Source: Bryobacterales bacterium (GTDB lineage Bacteria > Acidobacteriota > Terriglobia > Bryobacterales > Bryobacteraceae). Taken from it: DNA of 10,326 bases. Numbering within the stretch: position 1 is the first letter of the stretch; each line of letters begins with the position of its first letter. The position numbers were made by a program, and so were the translations under genes. The DNA lies in the NCBI GenBank assembly GCA_003164075.1, contig PLRZ01000182.1, forward strand, positions 17,786 to 28,111. The letters are read 5' to 3'. The notes under the pieces were generated by a model, which made no database searches, was not told the origin of the DNA, and saw nothing but the letters and a program-made list of their open reading frames with translations. Of the stretch, positions 1-7,743 are shown piece after piece.

Positions 1-615
1 ACCAAAACCAAGTCGGTGTATTCCATCCTGGACGCAGTCAACAATCTGCACCGCCTCGACATCCACTACTGGAAGGCGCTGGTCTCAAACGGAATTCCGG
101 GAGTGGAAATCGTTGCCGCGCCGCTGGCCCTGGCTTCCAAACAACAGATCAAAGACGACCAGGTGCGTCATGTGTTGGGATTTGCCCGTCCCCACTACGA
201 CTGGACCCTGGTGGACCTGGGACGCAGCCTGAGCCATATCGCCATGGCGGCGCTGGAGGAAATCGACGAGGCCTGCCTGGTGACCACGCTGGAAGTGCCC
301 GCGCTGCACCAGTCCAAACAGATCATTCAGACGCTGATCGACAGCGGGTATGGAAAGAATAAAATCCGTCTCATTCTGAACCGGGCTCCCAAACGGCTCG
401 ACATCACCCCTGGCGAACTGGAAAAAATGCTGGGAGTGCCCATTTTCGCCATGATCCCGAACGACTATCCGGAGTTGTACGAAACCTACGCGGAGGGCCG
501 GATGCTCAACCGCAACTCCGATCTCGGCAAACAGATTGCCAAGCTGGCCATCAAGCTCGCCAGTCTGGAAGTGGAAGACAAGTCCTCTAAGAAGCGATTC
601 GTATTTTTTGGCTAA
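1..615 (+). CDS. tadZ: TadZ/CpaE-like Flp pilus assembly ATPase, C-terminal part
   Basis: This is the 3' part of a gene that begins before the window; the frame is open from base 1 and gives 204 residues. TadZ/CpaE proteins are MinD/ParA-like ATPases that place the Tad secretion apparatus, often at a pole. Visible signs are a Walker-B-like strand with YDWTLVDLGRSL (about residues 66-77), a strand ending ILNRAPKRLDI (about 125-135) and the GVPIFAMIPND segment typical of the CpaE C-terminus. The Walker A loop would lie upstream and cannot be judged. The GTG at position 16 is not a credible start because the homologous fold continues through it. The stop lies 13 bases before tadA, and the order tadZ-tadA-tadB-tadC is the classic one. 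The family call is firm; whether the full protein also has an N-terminal receiver-like domain is unknown. Confidence 0.88.
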   Translation, partial: TKTKSVYSILDAVNNLHRLDIHYWKALVSNGIPGVEIVAAPLALASKQQIKDDQVRHVLGFARPHYDWTLVDLGRSLSHIAMAALEEIDEACLVTTLEVPALHQSKQIIQTLIDSGYGKNKIRLILNRAPKRLDITPGELEKMLGVPIFAMIPNDYPELYETYAEGRMLNRNSDLGKQIAKLAIKLASLEVEDKSSKKRFVFFG

Positions 616-628
616 AAAGGATAATCAA

Positions 629-1987
629 ATGGCTGCACCGCTGGAGAGTATGCACAGATCGAACGAACGCGAGACCGGCTGGGTAAACCGCCTTTTCACG
701 AAGGAAGGGTACACCCCGGAATACCAGGAGCTGAAATTCACGCTCCACCGCAAACTGTTGGATCGCATCAACCTGGAAGCCCTGTCCTCCATGGCCGGCG
801 AGCGGGTGCGCGCGGAAATCCGCGCCGCCGTCGCCAAGTTGGTGGAGGAAGAGAAAACCCCGCTCTCTCTGGTGGAAAAAGACCGCGTCATCGAGGAAAT
901 CCTGGATGAGGTCTTCGGACTCGGCCCCCTGGAGCCGCTCCTGCAGGATCCCACCATCAGCGACATTCTGGTGACCACTCCGAAGCTGGTCTACGTGGAG
1001 CGCGGCGGCAAACTGTACCGCACGCCGGTGGAGTTTAAAGACGACGCCCATCTGCTGCGCATCATTGAAAAAGTGGTTTCGCGCGTGGGCCGCCGCGTGG
1101 ATGAATCCTCGCCCCTGGTGGACGCCCGCCTTCCCGATGGCTCGCGCGTCAATGCCGCCATCCCGCCGGTAGCCGTGGATGGACCGCTGCTCTCCATCCG
1201 CCGTTTCGGCCGCCATGCGATGAAAGGCGAAGATCTGGTGGCCAAGCTGGCCATGACCGAGGGCATGCTGGACCTGCTCAAAGCCTGCGTCAGGGCGCGC
1301 CTCAACATCCTGATCTCCGGCGGTACCGGTTCCGGTAAGACTACCCTGCTCAACGCCATTTCTTCCTATATCCCCGAAGACGAACGCATCGTGACCATCG
1401 AAGACGCCGCCGAATTGCGGCTCCAGCAGACCCACGTGGCGCGCATGGAGACGCGGCCGCCCAACGTGGAAGGCGTGGGCGCCATCCAGATCCGCCAGCT
1501 TGTCATTAACGCTCTCCGTATGCGCCCCGACCGCATCATCGTCGGTGAAGTCCGGGCGGAAGAGGCCCTCGATATGTTGCAGGCCATGAACACCGGTCAC
1601 GATGGATCGCTCACCACGCTTCACGCCAATACCCCGCGCGACGGTCTGGGCCGTCTTGAAGTGATGGTGGGCATGGCCAATTCCAACATGGGTATTCGCT
1701 CCATCCGGCAGCAGATTGCGTCCGCCGTGGACCTGTTCATCCAGACCTCGCGTTTCAGCGACGGTACCCGCCGCATCACCCACATCACCGAAGTGGTCGG
1801 CATGGAGCAGGACATCATCACCCTGCAGGATATTTTCCTGTTTGAAAAGACGGGCATCTCGGAAACCGGCAAAGTGCGGGGAAGATTCCGCGCCACCGGC
1901 ATCCGGCCCAAATTCTACGAACGGCTGAAGTCGTGCGGCATCGTGCTGCCCACCCAGCTTTTCCAGACGGTAGTAGAGATCAACTGA
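629..1987 (+). CDS. tadA: TadA/CpaF secretion ATPase of the Tad pilus system
   Basis: A 452-residue hexameric ATPase of the type II/IV secretion superfamily that powers Flp pilus assembly at the cytoplasmic face of the TadB/TadC platform. Visible motifs are Walker [10 protein letters not shown] (231-239), an Asp box [10 protein letters not shown] (254-263), a Walker B region [11 protein letters not shown] (302-312) and a His box [12 protein letters not shown] (328-339). The N-terminal domain (about 30-200) carries the usual CpaF stretch [21 protein letters not shown]. Length is normal for the family. The frame stays open upstream into tadZ, but the ATG at 629 is chosen because AAGGA (617-621) sits 7 bases before it and the longer form would overlap tadZ in another frame. 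tadB starts one base after the stop, so the two are probably translationally coupled. Confidence 0.96.
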   Translation: MAAPLESMHRSNERETGWVNRLFTKEGYTPEYQELKFTLHRKLLDRINLEALSSMAGERVRAEIRAAVAKLVEEEKTPLSLVEKDRVIEEILDEVFGLGPLEPLLQDPTISDILVTTPKLVYVERGGKLYRTPVEFKDDAHLLRIIEKVVSRVGRRVDESSPLVDARLPDGSRVNAAIPPVAVDGPLLSIRRFGRHAMKGEDLVAKLAMTEGMLDLLKACVRARLNILISGGTGSGKTTLLNAISSYIPEDERIVTIEDAAELRLQQTHVARMETRPPNVEGVGAIQIRQLVINALRMRPDRIIVGEVRAEEALDMLQAMNTGHDGSLTTLHANTPRDGLGRLEVMVGMANSNMGIRSIRQQIASAVDLFIQTSRFSDGTRRITHITEVVGMEQDIITLQDIFLFEKTGISETGKVRGRFRATGIRPKFYERLKSCGIVLPTQLFQTVVEIN

Positions 1988-1988
1988 A

Positions 1989-2960
1989 ATGCTTGTTGCG
2001 GCTTTGGTATCCGCGGTGGTCATCTTCGCGCTGGCGCTTGTGGCAACCAGCGTCGGCTGGAAGTTTTATGACGCGCGGCGAAAAAAGCAGGTCTCGGACA
2101 TGTTGCAGACCGCCTCCGGAGAGCCGGCCGTTCAAGTCACCAACCTGTTGAAGGACATCGACCCCGACCAGCCTACCGGATTCAAGGCCCTGCTGACCAA
2201 GCTGCAGTTCCAGCGCCACGCCCAGGAACAGATTCAGCAGGCCGGCTTGGACTGGTCGCCCAGCCGCCTGTTGATCGCCATGGGCCTGGCCATGATTCCC
2301 GGTCTGGGGATCGGCGCATGGACCGGGATCCTGCTGAACGGCGCCACCAGCGCCGTGGTCTTCGCGCTGATTACCGGCATGATCCCGTACCTGATTGTCC
2401 GCCACAAGCGGAGCGCGCGGCTGAACAAGCTGGAAGCACAATTTCCCGACGCGCTGGACTTTCTGTCGCGCTCCATGCGCGCCGGCCATGCGTTCTCCAT
2501 CAGTCTGGAGATGATCGGCGAGGAAATGGCCGACCCGCTGGGCCAGGAATTCCGCGCGCTCTTCAACGAGCAGAACCTGGGCGCCCCGCTCGACATCGCT
2601 CTCCGCAACTTCACTCTGCGGGTGCCCCTGCTCGACGTGCGCTTCTTCACTTCCTCGGTGCTGCTGCAGAAACAGACAGGCGGCAACCTGAGCGAAATTC
2701 TTTCGCGCCTGGCCTATGTGATTCGCGAGCGATTCCGCCTGAAGGGCCAGGTGAAGGCGGCCAGCGCGCACGGACGCTTGACCGCCACGATTCTGGCGCT
2801 GCTGCCGGTGGCCACCATGCTCTGCCTGCTGGTGGTGGCTCCTGGCTACCTGCAGGGCATGGCGGCCGACAGCGATGGCAAATGGATGATCGGCGGCGCC
2901 ATTTTCGCCCAGATCCTGGGTAATTTCTGTATCAAGAAAATCATCAACATCAAGGTGTGA
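1989..2960 (+). CDS. tadB: TadB inner-membrane platform protein (T2SSF domain)
   Basis: A 323-residue polytopic protein of the type II secretion F/GspF family; with TadC it forms the inner-membrane platform on which the TadA ATPase acts. Hydrophobic segments lie at about 4-22, 94-138 (two helices), 264-288 and 298-316. The cytoplasmic T2SSF bundle carries FPDALDFLSRSMRAGHAFS (152-170) and LLQKQTGGNLSEILSRL (225-241), both hallmarks of TadB. Residues 33-90 are a charged linker region. The ATG is one base after the tadA stop. The final codons overlap the possible GTG of tadC, so the operon is extremely compact. Assignment as TadB rather than TadC rests on position and on the QTGGNLSEIL signature. 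Confidence 0.94.
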   Translation: MLVAALVSAVVIFALALVATSVGWKFYDARRKKQVSDMLQTASGEPAVQVTNLLKDIDPDQPTGFKALLTKLQFQRHAQEQIQQAGLDWSPSRLLIAMGLAMIPGLGIGAWTGILLNGATSAVVFALITGMIPYLIVRHKRSARLNKLEAQFPDALDFLSRSMRAGHAFSISLEMIGEEMADPLGQEFRALFNEQNLGAPLDIALRNFTLRVPLLDVRFFTSSVLLQKQTGGNLSEILSRLAYVIRERFRLKGQVKAASAHGRLTATILALLPVATMLCLLVVAPGYLQGMAADSDGKWMIGGAIFAQILGNFCIKKIINIKV

Positions 2961-2962
2961 AC

Positions 2963-3913
2963 ATGGCAAGCCCGATGCTATTTTCGATTTGCACGTTCCT
3001 GATGCTGATGGTGGCCATCACCGGAATCGGTTACCGCATTTTTTACAAACCTGGCAAGTTTCTGAAACAGCTCGGCAACCCGGTCATCACCGAGCATCTG
3101 GACACCGTGCTGGACGACAATTCCGAGCCCCAGGCCAGCACCATCGTCACGGTGCTCCGCCAGATCGGGGCCAAGGTGCCCTCTTCGGAGTTGGAAATCG
3201 CCACCTTGCGCACCAACCTGATCCGCGGCGGCTTCCGTTCCGAGAATGCGGTCCCGGTCTTTTTCGGCCTGCGCATCGTGGCAACTATGGGGATGCTGTT
3301 CCTGGTGATTCTGCTGGAACCGAGGATGCCTCCCAACCCGGTGCTGAAAATTGCGCTGATGGTCTCGGGCTGCTCCTGCGGCTGGATTCTCCCGCGTTTC
3401 CTGCTGGAGAAAAAAGTGGCCGCGAGGCAGGAGATTCTGCGCCTCTCGCTGCCCGACGCCCTCGATCTGATGGTGGTTTCCGTGGAGGCCGGACTGGGCC
3501 TCGACCAAGCCATTCAACACGTGGCCAAGGAACTACAAGTGAGCCACCCGCAACTCAGCGAAGAGATGTCCCTGGTGATGCTGGAGATGCGCGCAGGCAA
3601 GCGCCGTTCCGATGCCCTGCGCAATTTCGCCGAACGCACCGGAGAGGACGAAATCCGCAAGCTGGTGGCCATCCTCATCCAAAACGACCGCTTCGGCACC
3701 AGCATGGGTGAGTCCCTGCGGACCCACTCCGACTATATGCGCATCGCCCGCCGCCAGCAAGCCGAGGAGCGCGCCGGCAAAGTGGGCGTCAAGCTGGTGT
3801 TCCCTATTTTCTTTTTCATATTGCCGTCGATGATGATTGTCGCGGCCGGCCCGGGCATCCTACAGATATTTAAATATCTGTTCCCGATGATGAGCCACGT
3901 TGGTGGTGGTTAA
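2963..3913 (+). CDS. tadC: TadC inner-membrane platform protein (T2SSF domain)
   Basis: A 316-residue second platform subunit of the Tad system. It has an N-terminal helix (about 5-27), two helices around 97-118 and 127-148, the T2SSF bundle with LPDALDLMVVSVEAGLGLDQAI (163-184) and QNDRFGTSMGESLRTHSDYMR (240-260), and a C-terminal helix pair (about 276-306) with the PIFFFILPSMMIVAAGPGI sequence characteristic of TadC. A GTG at 2957 overlaps the tadB stop as GTGA and would add two residues. The ATG at 2963 is preferred because AAGG (2952-2955) is 7 bases upstream of it and only 1 base from the GTG. The gene is followed after 23 bases by a micropeptide gene with a good ribosome binding site. 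Confidence 0.94.
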   Translation: MASPMLFSICTFLMLMVAITGIGYRIFYKPGKFLKQLGNPVITEHLDTVLDDNSEPQASTIVTVLRQIGAKVPSSELEIATLRTNLIRGGFRSENAVPVFFGLRIVATMGMLFLVILLEPRMPPNPVLKIALMVSGCSCGWILPRFLLEKKVAARQEILRLSLPDALDLMVVSVEAGLGLDQAIQHVAKELQVSHPQLSEEMSLVMLEMRAGKRRSDALRNFAERTGEDEIRKLVAILIQNDRFGTSMGESLRTHSDYMRIARRQQAEERAGKVGVKLVFPIFFFILPSMMIVAAGPGILQIFKYLFPMMSHVGGG

Positions 3914-3936
3914 GACAAGCGAAAGGAAAGCAAACG

Positions 3937-4035
3937 ATGAGCGAAACTTTGATACAGGCTGCAATTTGGTTGGGTGCCGGCGGCACTCTATTTATCTTCC
4001 TGAAGCGGCGCCGGTCCCGCCGCATGTCCCGGTAG
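3937..4035 (+). CDS. Tad-linked 32-residue membrane micropeptide, copy 1
   Basis: A 32-residue reading frame, not a recognised family. It starts at an ATG preceded by the purine-rich AAAGGAAAG (3922-3930) at good spacing. It has a short polar N-terminus (MSETLIQ), one hydrophobic segment (about 8-22, AAIWLGAGGTLFIFL) rich in small residues, and an Arg-rich tail (KRRRSRRMSR). By the positive-inside rule the tail should be cytoplasmic and the N-terminus outside. It is 23 bases after tadC and 75 bases before a second, related peptide. From AIW to the end, 15 of 24 residues match that copy, and 11 of those 15 shared residues use different codons, which argues for selection on the protein. It lacks the Glu-Tyr and prepilin cleavage motif of Flp pilins, so it is unlikely to be the pilin. 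Confidence 0.72.
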   Translation: MSETLIQAAIWLGAGGTLFIFLKRRRSRRMSR

Positions 4036-4059
4036 TTCACCGCGGCGCAGGCTTGACCA

Positions 4060-4081
4060 GTGCCCTTTTTATCGGGGGCAC
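4060..4081 (+). promoter_or_regulatory. Small hairpin between the two micropeptide genes
   Basis: GTGCCC (4060-4065) pairs with GGGCAC (4076-4081) around a 10-base loop containing five T residues. It sits between the stop of copy 1 and the ribosome binding site of copy 2. No T-run follows, so it is not an intrinsic terminator. It could be an RNA stability or processing element that sets the ratio of the two peptides, or it could be chance. Confidence 0.3.
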
Positions 4082-4110
4082 GAGAACCATTTCCATGAAA
4101 GGAGAATCGT

Positions 4111-4206
4111 ATGAATGTCGCGGTTCAAGGCGCGATTTGGATGGGGGCGGGCGTGACCCTCGTCATGTTGTTGTCCCGCCGGCGAAAGCGCCGGGTGCTT
4201 CGCTAG
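4111..4206 (+). CDS. Tad-linked 31-residue membrane micropeptide, copy 2
   Basis: A 31-residue reading frame related to the one at 3937. It has a near-ideal ribosome binding site AAAGGAG (4098-4104) 6 bases before its ATG. Layout is the same: short N-terminus (MNVAVQG), one hydrophobic segment AIWMGAGVTLVMLL (8-21) and a basic tail SRRRKRRVLR. Pattern shared with copy 1: A-I-W-[LM]-G-A-G-x-T-L-x3-L-x-R-R-R-x-R-R-x2-R. The GAG core with flanking small residues could let helices pack together. An intrinsic terminator begins 13 bases after the stop, so this appears to be the last gene of the tad transcript. Function is unknown; a small accessory of the TadB/TadC platform or an anionic-lipid-binding membrane peptide are guesses. 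Confidence 0.74.
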   Translation: MNVAVQGAIWMGAGVTLVMLLSRRRKRRVLR

Positions 4207-4219
4207 CGATGCCGTAATG

Positions 4220-4264
4220 GGGCTGGAGCATTCAAGCGATGCTTCCAGCCCTCGCTTTTCTTTT
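4220..4264 (+). terminator. Intrinsic terminator of the tad operon
   Basis: GGGCTGGA (4220-4227) pairs perfectly with TCCAGCCC (4244-4251). The stem continues as GCA (4228-4230) with TGC (4240-4242) after a one-base bulge at 4243. The loop is 9 bases and the downstream side is TCGCTTTTCTTTT, a T-rich tail. This is the clearest Rho-independent terminator in the window. It follows the second micropeptide gene by 13 bases, and it overlaps the upstream part of the next reading frame. Confidence 0.75.
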
Positions 4265-4267
4265 GAC

Positions 4268-5125
4268 ATGACTATCGAGATTCTTGCCGGCAAACAGAAT
4301 TCGGATGGTGGTTGGCCCTACGTGCGTGGAGCTTCGTGGACCGAGCCCACGGTGTATTCCCTTCTGGCCATGCTGGCGGCGGGAGAGAATGAGCGTGCCG
4401 CGCGCGGCCTCCAATGGCTCCGCCGCGTGGAGCGGCCGGACGGCGGCTTTCCTCCGCAGGCCAACGTGGAGGAAAGCAGTTGGGTGACGGCCCTGGTGGC
4501 GCTGTTGCCGCCAGGGCAGCTCGGCGTGGCGGCCCATGAGCGCGCCATCCGATGGTTGTTGAGCACCACCGGCACTGAAACCACCGCGGTGTACCGCTTG
4601 CGCCAATGGCTGCTGGGCAACCACCCTCCACCGGAACAGGCCTTTTCCGGCTGGCCCTGGACACCCGGCGCCGCCGCTTGGGTAGGCCCCACATCCCTGG
4701 CAATTCTGGCGCTCGAAAAGGAAGCCCGGCGGAGGCCGTCGGCGGAAATCGGACGCCGCATCGCGCAAGGACGCCAATTTCTGGTGACGCGCACTTGTCA
4801 CGAGGGCGGATGGAATCATGGCGCGCCGCGAGCCCTGGGATACGAGTCGGGACCCTACCCGGAAACCACCGGCATGGCCCTGGCCGCCTTGCGTGGCGTC
4901 CATACTCCCGAGGTGGCGCGCGCCATCGGCATGGCCCACCGCTTCCTGGCCGACTGCCGCTCGGCCGATGCCATCAACTGGTTGCGCCTCGGTTTGATGG
5001 CGCACGGCGGTATGCCGGCCGACTACTGCCGTCCTGCCGGCGTGGAGTGCCGCACCCTGCCGGAAACGTCGCTCGCCATGCTGATCGGCGAGGTGCAGAA
5101 GGGACGCGACGTCCTCTGGGGATGA
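4268..5125 (+). CDS. Short alpha/alpha-toroid protein (prenyltransferase/squalene-cyclase repeat fold)
   Basis: A 285-residue protein made of repeats like those of terpene cyclases and protein prenyltransferases. QW-like units are visible: QNSDGGWPYV (10-19) followed by TEPTVYSLLAML, ERPDGGFPPQ (55-64) followed by SSWVTALVAL, SGWPWTP (127-133) followed by GPTSLAILAL, and HEGGWNHG (178-185) followed by ETTGMALAAL. It is far shorter than squalene-hopene cyclases (over 600 residues) and shows no DxDD motif, so it is probably not a full cyclase. No signal peptide is visible. The frame extends to an ATG at 4217, but that adds 17 residues encoded by the terminator stem; the ATG at 4268 is preferred because the repeat fold begins just after it. 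Neither start has a clear Shine-Dalgarno sequence. It lies upstream of a DUF362 gene in the same orientation. Function unknown. Confidence 0.8.
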   Translation: MTIEILAGKQNSDGGWPYVRGASWTEPTVYSLLAMLAAGENERAARGLQWLRRVERPDGGFPPQANVEESSWVTALVALLPPGQLGVAAHERAIRWLLSTTGTETTAVYRLRQWLLGNHPPPEQAFSGWPWTPGAAAWVGPTSLAILALEKEARRRPSAEIGRRIAQGRQFLVTRTCHEGGWNHGAPRALGYESGPYPETTGMALAALRGVHTPEVARAIGMAHRFLADCRSADAINWLRLGLMAHGGMPADYCRPAGVECRTLPETSLAMLIGEVQKGRDVLWG

Positions 5126-5158
5126 CGATGAGGGACTTGCAAAACTCGGTGGTGCACC

Positions 5159-5180
5159 CGCTCCCTAACGGTCGCGGCTC
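5159..5180. repeat. Dispersed 22-base repeat, copy A
   Basis: The sequence CGCTCCCTAACGGTCGCGG plus CTC lies in the 137-base gap between the toroid gene and the DUF362 gene. A second copy at 8200-8221 matches at 19 of 22 bases in the same orientation. From general knowledge, motifs of this CCCTAACGGTCGCGGC type recur many times in some Acidobacteriota and Planctomycetota genomes, but copy number cannot be counted here. Read through in the DUF362 frame it gives the non-homologous stretch PLPNGRGS, which supports placing the DUF362 start downstream. Confidence 0.6.
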
Positions 5181-5262
5181 TGCAACTGGCTTCGATTCAA
5201 TGTGCTGTTTCCGGGCTGCGCGCGTCCGCAAGCGGTTTCTTCGAATTCCGCAGCTCCCTCCG

Positions 5263-6243
5263 ATGACCGGGAAAATCACAAGACGCGAATTGCTGGCGGC
5301 CTCGGCTGCCGTGGCGGGCATGGCCAGCCTCTCATCCTGCAATCGGGAAGAGCCGCTGACGCCCTCGCGCGTCTCCATCGTACGTGCGCCAGCCTACGAT
5401 CAACGAGTCTACGAAACCGTTCGCCTGCTTCTGGAGGAACACCGGGTGGATGTCCGCGGCCGCCACGTGGTGGTCAAACCGAACCTGGTGGAGTTCGAGC
5501 CAGAGAGCTTCATTAACACCAATCCGCTGCTGGTGCACGCCGCCCTGGAGGCATTCCGGGCTCGCGGCGCCGCCAGTGTCCGCATCGCCGAGGGCCCCGG
5601 CCATCGCCGCAATACGCTGGATCTTGCCGACGCCGCCGGCTATTTCAAGATTGTCCCCAATTTCGAAGATGTGTTTGTGGACCTGAACCTGGACGATGTG
5701 ACGCGCGTTCGTCTGCCGCGCCAGTTCTCGCGGCTTGGCAAGCTGTACCTGCCCAACACCGCGCTGGGTGCGGGGCTGCTGGTTTCCATGCCAAAGATGA
5801 AGACGCACCACTGGGTGGGCGCCACGCTGGCCATGAAAAACCTCTTCGGACTGGTCCCCGGCGGCGTCTATGGGTGGCCCAAGAACGTGTTGCACTGGGC
5901 CGGCATCCAGGAGAGCATTGCCGATCTGCACGCCGCTTTTCCCCGCCAGTTTGCCATTGTCGATGGCATCGTAGGGATGCAAGGCAACGGTCCTATTCAG
6001 GGCACGGCCAAGTTTGCGGGCGTACTGGTAGCGGGCGGCGACCCCGTGGCAGTGGACGCCACCTGCTGCCGCATCATGCGCATCAATCCCTACCAGATCG
6101 GGTACTTGAGGCTGGCTACCGGGAGCGTGGACGCACAAATCTCCGAGCAGAATATTCGGCAATCGGGCGAAGCCATTTCCGCGGTGGCCACCCCGTTCGA
6201 CCTGATTTCGGAATTTCAGTCGATTCGGTTAGAGAATAGTTAG
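5263..6243 (+). CDS. DUF362 protein, Tat-exported lipoprotein
   Basis: A 326-residue member of the DUF362 family. The N-terminus has a twin-arginine signal (ITRRELLA, Arg7-Arg8), a hydrophobic stretch and a lipobox LSSC with Cys26 as the likely lipidated residue, so the mature protein should be anchored outside the cytoplasm after folding. Family blocks are VVVKPNLVEFEP (69-80), MPKMKTHHWVGATLAMKNLFG (176-196), IVDGIVGMQGNGP (232-244) and GDPVAVDA (259-266). The ferredoxin-like Cys clusters found in some DUF362 proteins are absent, so a metal or redox role is not supported by the sequence. The frame is open far upstream, but the start at 5263 is fixed by the Tat signal. No strong Shine-Dalgarno sequence is seen. 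The stop is directly followed by the ATG of the next gene, so these two are co-translated. The biochemical function of the family is poorly defined. Confidence 0.88.
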   Translation: MTGKITRRELLAASAAVAGMASLSSCNREEPLTPSRVSIVRAPAYDQRVYETVRLLLEEHRVDVRGRHVVVKPNLVEFEPESFINTNPLLVHAALEAFRARGAASVRIAEGPGHRRNTLDLADAAGYFKIVPNFEDVFVDLNLDDVTRVRLPRQFSRLGKLYLPNTALGAGLLVSMPKMKTHHWVGATLAMKNLFGLVPGGVYGWPKNVLHWAGIQESIADLHAAFPRQFAIVDGIVGMQGNGPIQGTAKFAGVLVAGGDPVAVDATCCRIMRINPYQIGYLRLATGSVDAQISEQNIRQSGEAISAVATPFDLISEFQSIRLENS

Positions 6244-7743
6244 ATGCGACCGAAAACCAAATCCCGCGTGACCGCAGCGCCTGCCGCGCCGAAACCGGAG
6301 CATCCCGTAGTGGCTGCGCTCCGGCGGAGCCGTTGGCTCTACGTCCTGGTGTCGATGCTCCTGCTGGCCCCGTGCTATTGGCAGCCGCGCGTGCAGGCGG
6401 GCGATCTTTCCAGTCACATCTACAACGCCTGGCTGGCGCAGTTGATCGAGAGCGGCCACATCCAGGGGCTGGAAATCGCCCGTCAAACCACCAACATCCT
6501 GTTCGACCTGATGCTCAGCGGACTCTTTAAACTGGCGGGAGCGGAGGCGGCGCAGCGCATTTCCGTGTCGCTGTCGGTTTTGATTTTCATTTGGGGCGCC
6601 TTTGCCTTTGCTCAGGCAGTTTCCGGCCGCAAGCCCTGGCAGATCCTGCCCTGCATCGCCATGCTGGCCTATGGCTGGGTGTTTCATATGGGCTTCTTCA
6701 ATTTTTATCTCAGCCTGGGGCTCTGTTTCTGGGCCCTGGCGCTGCTGTGGACGCCCACTTCGCGGCGCGTGGCCGCGGCTATTCCGATTCTGATACTGGC
6801 CTATCTGGCGCATGCGCTGCCGGTGGTCTGGGCCGCGGGCTTGGTGGGTTACCTCCTGGTGGCCGGCCGTCTGTCGGCCAGAGTTCGGGCATACGCGATC
6901 GCCGGTTCGCTGGCGGCAATGGTCATCCTGCACGCCGCGATCGCCGGGACCATGGTGACGAGCTGGTCCGCGCGTCAGATTACGCTCACCACCGGGCTCG
7001 ACCAGGTCTGGGTCTTCGATGCCAAGTACTTCCTTGTGCTGGCCGGTCTGTTACTTGTCTGGGCCAGTCTGTTTCTGAATCTCATCCGCCTCAGCAGCGC
7101 CCGCCAAGTGGCGTCGAGCATGGCTTTCCAGCTTTGCGCGATCAGTGCCGCGGCGGTCTTCATTCTGCCCACCATGGTGCTGTTCCCGGGCTTCCACCAT
7201 GCCCTGGTCTACATCGCCGAGCGCATGTCTTTGGGCGTGGGAATCTGCGTATGCGCGCTGCTGGCGTGCGCGCGTCCGCGCCGGTTCGAGCGGGGAGCGC
7301 TGGTAGCGATCGCGCTGCTCTTCTTCGGCTTCCTGTACCGCGATGAGCGCGCGCTGAACTCTTTCGAAGACCGCATGCAGGACACCGTGGCCGCGCTGCC
7401 GCCGGGGCAGCGGGTGATCAGCGCCATCGACGACCCGGATCTGCGGGTCAACGCATTGGCCCACGTCATCGACCGTGTCTGCATCGGCCATTGTTATAGC
7501 TATGCCAACTATGAGCCCTCCACGGCGCAGTTCCGCATCCGCGCCGAAAAGGCGAATCCATATGTGGCCCACACGTATGACGATTCGTGGATGATGCAGG
7601 TGGGCATCTACGTGGTAAAGGAACGCGACCTGCCGCTGTATCAGGTGGATCTGGATGCCGGCGGGCGGATGCTGGTGAAGAGTCTGCGTGCCGGAGTCCC
7701 ATGCGGGGCTACCACGTGGAATGTACTGGGGGATCTTTTGTGA
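6244..7743 (+). CDS. Polytopic membrane protein, GT-C glycosyltransferase-like
   Basis: A 499-residue protein with a basic cytoplasmic N-terminus (1-30), about nine to eleven hydrophobic segments between 31 and 365, and a soluble C-terminal domain (366-499). The first long loop after helix one has AGDLSSHIYNAWL (52-64), an Asp/His arrangement in the position where GT-C lipid-linked sugar transferases keep their catalytic acid. This resemblance is weak and no named family is recognised. The C-terminal domain contains Cys413, Cys417 and Cys487 and should be outside the cytoplasm if the topology follows GT-C proteins. The ATG follows the DUF362 stop with no gap, and a micropeptide start overlaps its own stop. 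It could equally be an O-antigen ligase-like or purely structural membrane protein. Confidence 0.75.
   Translation: MRPKTKSRVTAAPAAPKPEHPVVAALRRSRWLYVLVSMLLLAPCYWQPRVQAGDLSSHIYNAWLAQLIESGHIQGLEIARQTTNILFDLMLSGLFKLAGAEAAQRISVSLSVLIFIWGAFAFAQAVSGRKPWQILPCIAMLAYGWVFHMGFFNFYLSLGLCFWALALLWTPTSRRVAAAIPILILAYLAHALPVVWAAGLVGYLLVAGRLSARVRAYAIAGSLAAMVILHAAIAGTMVTSWSARQITLTTGLDQVWVFDAKYFLVLAGLLLVWASLFLNLIRLSSARQVASSMAFQLCAISAAAVFILPTMVLFPGFHHALVYIAERMSLGVGICVCALLACARPRRFERGALVAIALLFFGFLYRDERALNSFEDRMQDTVAALPPGQRVISAIDDPDLRVNALAHVIDRVCIGHCYSYANYEPSTAQFRIRAEKANPYVAHTYDDSWMMQVGIYVVKERDLPLYQVDLDAGGRMLVKSLRAGVPCGATTWNVLGDLL
7728..7733 (+). promoter_or_regulatory. Strong ribosome binding site inside the end of the GT-C-like gene
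   Basis: GGGGGA lies 6 bases before the GTG at 7740. It is one of the best-placed Shine-Dalgarno sequences in the window, and it sits inside the last codons of the upstream gene. It decides the start of the 26-residue peptide. Confidence 0.55.

Noticed and set aside
587..2023. 478-codon open frame on the - strand opposite tadA
   Set aside because: It is a mirror of the tadA codon pattern in high-GC DNA; the + strand protein has all secretion ATPase motifs, while the antisense translation is Gly/His/Gln-rich with no recognisable domain.
1980..2969. 329-codon open frame on the - strand opposite tadB
   Set aside because: Same effect: low-complexity His/Gln/Gly composition, no plausible fold, full overlap with a clear TadB.
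3937..4206. Micropeptides as Flp major pilins
   Set aside because: They are shorter than usual pilins, have no Gly/EY prepilin processing site, and their basic residues follow the helix instead of preceding it.
4217..4267. 17-residue N-terminal extension of the toroid protein
   Set aside because: It is encoded by the terminator stem and T-run and carries no repeat motif; kept only as a possible regulatory start, not as the main call.
4263..4268. TTGACA as the -35 box of a promoter for the toroid gene
   Set aside because: The hexamer is perfect but no -10-like hexamer lies 16-18 bases downstream, and such a promoter would start inside the gene.
4606..5262. Long upstream extension of the DUF362 frame
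   Set aside because: The extension overlaps the toroid gene in another frame and crosses the dispersed repeat; the Tat signal at 5263 fixes the start.
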